A DNA stretch of 9,927 nt from JBDRHL01 sp043816955 (GTDB lineage: Bacteria; Planctomycetota; Phycisphaerae; Sedimentisphaerales; CAYZTY01): contig JBDRHL010000041.1 in NCBI GenBank assembly GCA_043816955.1, positions 1-9,927 of the forward strand. The letters are read 5' to 3'. Positions 9,001-9,927 of this stretch are shown one piece after another; the first letter of the stretch is position 1; every line of letters starts with the position of its first letter. Both the position numbers and the translations under genes were made by a program. The notes beneath the pieces were generated by a model. The model had not been told where the DNA came from, did not search any database, and was given only the letters and a program-made list of their open reading frames with translations.

Positions 9001-9927
9001 ACCTCAAGTTTTTAAACATCAAAAGAATAAAATAAAATATCTTGGGGATAATATTTGGAGATGGGAAGATCGATTTGGGAATTGGGAAGAATATGAATGC
9101 TTTGGTTTTGAAGGAAACCGATATGCTTATTTAACAAGCTATGGAGATCGTATCGGTCCTATCGCGAAGCTCTTATATGATGACAGTGAGCCAAAACAGC
9201 TTATTGGAATTGCGGATCGAAATGACACCCAGGTGATCTGGTATTCATATCAAGATGGTGTTGATGGTAATATCATTATAACCGTACAGGATATGGATCA
9301 ACGCACTGTTGAATATGAAATAAAAGATCTAACACTCGATCATCCGGATGAAAAAACGTATTATGGTGATTATTTCACTATTCTTAGAGTAAAAGATTCA
9401 CGCGAAAATGAAACGTTTTATGAATATGATTTTATCAATATAACATGGGAAGGACCCGCTCCAAGTGATTATGCGGCCCCGAATAGTAACATTGCTAAAC
9501 CATTAAGGTATGCGATTGTAAAAGAAATCGACGTCAAAGGCCGGGAAAAGATAATCACCTATACGGGACAAGGTAAAGTTGAATCTGTATTAGATAGTAA
9601 CGGACACGGATATTACTATAAATACGGTTACGACAAAGGGGACCAAGAATATTATGCTCAAATTACGGATACAAACGGAAAGGTAAAGGAAGTTTGGTTT
9701 AATAGACAAGGGAAGACAAAGCGAGTTCGTGTAAACGGCCGTGAGATAAAAACCGTTATTCAAAGTCGCCGAGACTATATCATCAAAGACGCGAACGGAA
9801 ATGAAACCACAAAATATTATGATGAATGGGGAAATCTTACACAAATAGTCTATCCGGATGAATCCTCTGTCTCCTATGAATATGACCGCATATTACAAAA
9901 GCGCGTCAAGAAGACAGATGAAAACGG
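1..9927 (+). CDS. Giant multidomain surface protein with beta-helix, FN3/Ig-like stalk, CARDB and RHS/YD repeats (partial at both ends)
   Basis: Codons starting at base 2 read without a stop to base 9925, giving 3,308 residues with no start or stop inside the window. Composition and motifs stay protein-like throughout. The order is a parallel beta-helix (residues 1-333), alternating FN3 and Ig-like domains with one CARDB (334-2013), further beta-rich modules (2014-2789), a Gly/Cys segment (2790-2909), and the start of an RHS/YD-repeat region (2910-3308). This combination is typical of secreted or surface-attached giant proteins. By analogy with RHS proteins, the C-terminal part would form a beta-shell around a variable C-terminal tip, while the Ig-type stalk gives length and sugar or protein contacts. 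The likely role is adhesion, cell-cell interaction or toxin delivery, but the window does not decide between them. The protein is almost free of cysteine except in one short segment. Signal peptide, anchor, promoter and neighbours all lie outside. The reading frame is certain; the function is inferred. Confidence 0.97.
2..1000 (+). other. Right-handed parallel beta-helix domain (C-terminal part)
   Basis: The residues fall into Asn-rich rungs of about 22 residues with the pattern P-x-I-x-N-x-x-I/F-x-N-x-x-x-G-I, clearest at bases 580-870 (for example PTITNSTIQN, PTIQYNTIRN, QIHNNNFLNN, each followed by a GI or GV step). Before them is a cap-like block with LTIEPGAEVRF (338-370) and VVFTSTGSWYGIQF (452-493), which usually opens such helices. 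NWWGDLNGP (881-907), followed by VDYIPWL (938-958), is the usual closing signature of this family. Bases 2-230 look like the tail of an earlier helix module, so at least one more copy probably lies upstream. Such domains often bind or cleave polysaccharide, but no catalytic residues can be assigned here, so an adhesive or structural role is equally possible. Confidence 0.85.
1001..1303 (+). other. Fibronectin type III-like domain 1
   Basis: It starts with a proline-rich linker (PPNTPTNPNP) and has the FN3-like strand order: a Trp before strand C, then VTYDIYLG, then LSESTTYYWQVIAHDD and a final WQFTT. The YYWQV-x-A-x-D step and the closing W-x-F are typical of bacterial FN3-like domains found in sugar-binding and surface proteins. 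It links the beta-helix to the CARDB domain. Confidence 0.75.
1304..1636 (+). other. CARDB domain (cell-adhesion-related domain found in bacteria)
   Basis: The opening PDLTITDITLDP, then GQVITFTATIQNAGAGPA, then GDHTIEVIADS and the closing ITESDESNNA are the classic CARDB signature: PDL start, N-x-G in the middle, and an E-x-x-E-x-N-N end. About 111 residues is the usual length. CARDB is an Ig-like fold found in bacterial and archaeal surface proteins and thought to mediate adhesion. This is one of the most confident domain calls in the window. Confidence 0.9.
1637..1945 (+). other. Bacterial Ig-like domain 1
   Basis: It starts with the DTVPP linker and INSSPADGAVL, followed by an ITLQDANGG strand and ends with YTVSFTAIDMAGNAQAYSLSF. 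The P-x-D/N-G opening and A-x-D-x-A-G-N closing are typical of bacterial Ig-like (Big-type) stalk domains. Its role is presumed structural. Confidence 0.7.
1946..2230 (+). other. Bacterial Ig-like domain 2
   Basis: It has an Ig-like layout: ANITLTGTRDDNTSVWVNNV, then a DWTMNIGLSQGDNALEVWLQDAANN stretch. The pattern TGT-x-D-x-x-x-S-V-x-V-N, W, L-x-x-G-x-N-x-L is common in glucodextranase-B-like and related Ig stalk domains. Ig-like domain 4 repeats the same plan. Confidence 0.7.
2231..2536 (+). other. Bacterial Ig-like domain 3 (SbsA-type)
   Basis: The opening VAPAVTSVIPANDSFL, the middle QLIFTPSSAFVESEYTVDVQLKD and the end YQFTVDTTPP match the Ig-like domains seen in S-layer and other surface proteins. 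The F-x-P-x-x-x-x-x-x-x-x-Y-x-V step is the clearest motif. It is presumed structural. Confidence 0.7.
2537..2788 (+). other. Bacterial Ig-like domain 4
   Basis: It is a short domain of about 84 residues, with ITGTKEAYASILLDGQQV, then WQHTVTLQSGTNTFSFTAQD and an N-x-S ending. It has the same TGT...DG...W...L-x-x-G-x-N-x-F plan as Ig-like domain 2, which points to a common ancestor module. It leads directly into three FN3 domains in a row. Confidence 0.7.
2789..3094 (+). other. Fibronectin type III domain 2
   Basis: It has the full FN3 pattern: a PPTAVTTLTV start, Trp at residue 952 in IILNWTGYDE, DYYRIYLES in strand C, and LTKGNTYYFAVVAVDLMGN near the end. The N-W, Y-x-I-Y, L-x-x-x-x-x-Y-x-F-x-V-x-A-x-D-x-x-G-N series is canonical. 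Confidence 0.85.
3095..3358 (+). other. Fibronectin type III domain 3
   Basis: It starts with FPPPDVTNLSV, has a core Trp in FTWTHSAG, then DLAGYKVYFDNDTQG, LNSSTGYPCKVSAIDEDENES. Its middle part closely resembles FN3 domain 8 (LAGY-x-V/I-Y...QG). It contains one of the few cysteines of the stalk. Confidence 0.85.
3359..3652 (+). other. Fibronectin type III domain 4
   Basis: GYVDLSWSGA gives the core Trp, followed by KHYRVYVSDTDF and LTDNTTYYFAVTTIN. It is a typical FN3 of about 98 residues that ends in a proline-containing linker (PMPDELGP) before the next Ig-like domain. Confidence 0.85.
3653..3949 (+). other. Bacterial Ig-like domain 5
   Basis: It shows VTFTLNASDPAGVSRVEFLI, then DG-x-L-V-H-T-D, YSWYWNIVSATDGPHTISIV and YDTLGNSTT. 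The sequence VSRVEF-x-x-DG...W...DG-x-H-x-I-x-x-x-x-x-D-x-x-GN is a common bacterial Ig-like plan in surface and glycan-active proteins. Confidence 0.75.
3950..4222 (+). other. Bacterial Ig-like domain 6
   Basis: Short, about 91 residues. It has PAAPNITQPLTG, then ITVSGSAEKHAEVLIYLN, DEQGNFSTSLTLVEGENRIQ and QNRAG. The SG-x-A-x-x-x-A-x-V-x-I-Y...G-x-F...L-x-x-G-x-N plan places it with Ig-like domains 2 and 4. Confidence 0.75.
4223..4510 (+). other. Fibronectin type III domain 5
   Basis: The opening PQAPANLTAQSKEGGQIRL leads to AWQVPAD, the strand C motif GYNVYRSDSSF, and WFYRVTTVDKADNESDGS. Its first 40 residues resemble those of FN3 domain 6 (LTAQ-x-x-x-G-G-x-I-R-L-A-W), so the two are likely duplicates. 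Confidence 0.88.
4511..4840 (+). other. Ig-like domain 7 (divergent)
   Basis: It has VDLELIVSEPLQTIPFMSI, TTYTGFFFIEETTPT and SGRDLVGNRG, ending in INIDTDGP. The VSEPL and D-x-x-GN-x-G motifs suggest an Ig-type module, but the match is weaker than for its neighbours. I call it from the layout and the proline-rich junctions. Confidence 0.55.
4841..5200 (+). other. Ig-like domain 8 (divergent)
   Basis: It begins with PAIIRIDLQPQSP and carries VAISVTIGLDDEVKPG, LSYLLSGPGSE, WQGSFTLPADAGL and LVYQAIDDLDNIST. The last step resembles the A-x-D-x-x-x-N closing strand of Ig-like stalk domains. The exact family is not recognised. Confidence 0.5.
5201..5488 (+). other. Fibronectin type III domain 6
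   Basis: It has EAPEGLTAQAQSGGKIRL, AWNEVE, AYQLYRQAPLE and YRYAISSIRQENNQES. It is a clear FN3 by the L-x-W, Y-x-L-Y-R and Y-R-Y-A-I steps, and a likely paralogue of FN3 domain 5. Confidence 0.85.
5489..5776 (+). other. Fibronectin type III domain 7
   Basis: It has PPNAPQTLGLELIPQGILAQ, a core W in AQWEAPAG, SYFLYRADTTE, and CYVVTAVDEAGNESLPSNSV. Y-x-V-x-A-V-D-E-A-G-N-E-S is a standard FN3 ending. It carries one of the rare stalk cysteines. Confidence 0.88.
5777..6040 (+). other. Fibronectin type III domain 8
   Basis: It shows PVSSLHVEQMDNDLPVISWS, then HPNNGNLAGYDIYLG and QYAIIAVDNNEEQS. This is the last FN3 domain seen before the protein changes to other beta-rich modules. Confidence 0.85.
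6041..6343 (+). other. CARDB/Ig-like beta module
   Basis: It has RLEYVVENLSSQAIDNARLH, VLLND, then SSGETKTIPVIVGGYEDLED and an E-I-x-x-N-D-G end. The V-E-N-x-x-x-x-x-I-x-N-A and G-E-T-K-T-I-P-V steps resemble CARDB or related 'alternative accessory' Ig modules, but the PDL start is missing. It marks the switch from the FN3/Ig stalk to the pre-RHS block. Confidence 0.45.
6344..6769 (+). other. Ig-like/CARDB-like beta module, family not recognised
   Basis: The sequence GGSGEVRFTLENTGEEAIEI is the usual 'N-x-G' step of CARDB-like Ig folds, followed by DEITFYLLDEDENILTSLP and IARIPAGEIFTSQSLDIPVP, which looks like a dominance of short beta strands. The piece is longer (142 residues) than a single Ig domain. 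The module is described by position and pattern only. Confidence 0.4.
6770..7066 (+). other. Carboxypeptidase-regulatory/macroglobulin-like beta module
   Basis: It reads IIITGRAVDRETNDPLPNAA, then TFEVLTDENGIFTYTFTPM and GGIYQVMALHPELLDRP. The G-x-A-x-D-x-x-T-x-x-P-x-x-x-A...T-D-x-x-G-x-F-x-Y...G-x-Y-x-V pattern is shared by CarboxypepD_reg and bacterial Ig-like 'invasin' domains. It is presumed structural. Confidence 0.5.
7067..7408 (+). other. Beta-rich module, family not recognised
   Basis: It contains ISPSVIRLNIPKNYEQTITL, VTWEAIDQQ, GETGSLTFRIWADNTALDMG and a closing FLFKIKSDE. The alternation of short polar and hydrophobic runs suggests an Ig-like sandwich, in a position where related RHS proteins carry sandwich domains. 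No named family is claimed. Confidence 0.35.
7409..7744 (+). other. Ig-like/ASPM-like beta module
   Basis: It has PFLNVTPTHIETGVALGEII, then ETIVLENKGLADLEDTNISL, a W-V-F-L step, LGIGEEKEVSLSFAPP and YTFYLRITSSNYPTTDI. The 'P-x-L-x-V-x-P...V-x-L-x-N-x-G...V-x-x-x-P...Y-x-F-x-L-x-I-x-S-x-N' plan is common in bacterial Ig-like modules near RHS regions. Confidence 0.5.
7745..8041 (+). other. Carboxypeptidase regulatory-like domain
   Basis: It has SVLFKVKDIYTG, then SGAKVKLQNE, TTDDLGEVLFSNLPTGIYKY and RITADNHQEKIGRLW. The V-x-D-x-x-T...G-A-x-V...T-D-D-x-G-x-V-x-F-x-x-L-P-x-G-x-Y-x-Y series is the CarboxypepD_reg signature: a 7-stranded beta sandwich that adds rigidity in many surface proteins. 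It leads into the next module without a linker. Confidence 0.8.
8042..8368 (+). other. Pre-RHS beta module
   Basis: It reads TIEWEVVETTIEDEYVIVLS, then VTYETDVPAPVVVLEPASAQ, FNGEFTLTNYGLIRADNLKI and AKERLTVSYRLTCLQSLD. I recognise this as a block that, as I recall, stands just before the Gly/Cys segment and RHS start in other RHS proteins. It resembles an Ig-like sandwich with an N-x-G step (T-L-T-N-Y-G-L). The name is descriptive, not a family name. Confidence 0.55.
8369..8728 (+). other. Gly/Ser-rich linker with two four-cysteine clusters
   Basis: Cysteines sit at bases 8417, 8444, 8456 and 8483 on one side and 8630, 8669, 8684 and 8711 on the other. Between them is a Gly/Ser-rich tract (8501-8629) without cysteine, then an acidic run of Asp (8645-8656). 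Elsewhere in the 3,300-residue window I count only about eight more cysteines. Each side may form disulfides or bind metal; the Gly tract is probably a flexible hinge between the stalk and the RHS part. Family not recognised. Confidence 0.7.
8729..9100 (+). other. RHS entry domain (DUF6531-like)
   Basis: It opens with WVNPLHRIYNDRETDLSVKV, then PGGTISIERYYYKERWYF and KHWQNKIEL. The NP...YNDRETDL-x-V-K-V-P-G-G-x-x-x-x-x-R-Y-Y series is the usual start of an RHS/YD-repeat region, where it sets off the shell domain. Later residues (KIKYLGDNIWRWEDRFGNWE) lead into the first repeats. Confidence 0.75.
9047..9925 (+). other. RHS/YD-repeat region (N-terminal repeats, cut off by the window edge)
   Basis: Repeats of the form D-x-x-G-N-x-x-x-Y-x-Y-D are visible: DRFGNWEEYE, YGDRIGPIAKLLYD, IADRNDTQVIWYSY, VKDSRENETFYEYD, LDSNGHGYYYKYGYD and KDANGNETTKYYDEWGNLTQ followed by VYPDESSVSYEYD (9788-9886). 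Tyr- and Asp-rich strand spacing of about 20 residues is what forms the RHS shell. The end of the shell, its usual closing motif (P-x-x-x-x-DP-x-G) and any C-terminal toxin lie beyond base 9927. Confidence 0.88.

Noticed and set aside
1..9927. tRNA, rRNA, CRISPR array, insertion sequence or phage attachment site
   Set aside because: No cloverleaf, rRNA-like stretch, regular spaced repeat or terminal inverted repeat was seen; the continuous coding frame leaves no intergenic space for them.
1..9927. Internal promoter, start site or terminator
   Set aside because: In-frame ATG codons occur, but the unbroken frame before them makes a separate internal gene start unlikely, and no terminator hairpin stands out.

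Overview
The whole window lies inside one protein-coding gene. On the + strand, the frame whose codons begin at base 2 runs from the left edge to the right edge with no stop codon: 3,308 complete codons, with neither the true start nor the true stop in view. I see no second gene, no RNA gene, no mobile element, and no promoter or terminator. The open stretches in the other frames, the longest being about 198 codons on the - strand near 5890-6486, are shadows of this gene.

The protein is a giant modular surface or secreted protein. From N to C it contains the following. (1) The end of a right-handed parallel beta-helix domain, bases 2-1000. (2) A long stalk of immunoglobulin-fold domains, about 1001-6040, made of eight fibronectin type III (FN3) domains, eight other bacterial Ig-like domains and one CARDB domain. 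(3) A string of other beta-rich modules, 6041-8368, including a carboxypeptidase-regulatory-like domain. (4) A short Gly/Ser-rich segment with eight cysteines, 8369-8728. (5) The beginning of an RHS/YD-repeat region, 8729 to the right edge, which continues past the window.

This layout suggests that the N-terminal part reaches out or anchors the protein and the C-terminal RHS part forms a shell. In characterised RHS proteins such a shell often encloses a toxin or effector tip. The tip, any immunity gene, the signal peptide and the cell-surface anchor would all lie outside the window, so an adhesin, a predation or attachment factor, and a polymorphic toxin all remain possible.

The organism is probably an uncultured environmental bacterium. 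Base composition is moderate (roughly mid-40s % GC by eye), the standard stop-free reading holds throughout, and similar giant beta-helix/FN3/CARDB/RHS proteins are known from Omnitrophota, Desulfobacterota and other sediment or groundwater lineages. The window itself does not fix the phylum.
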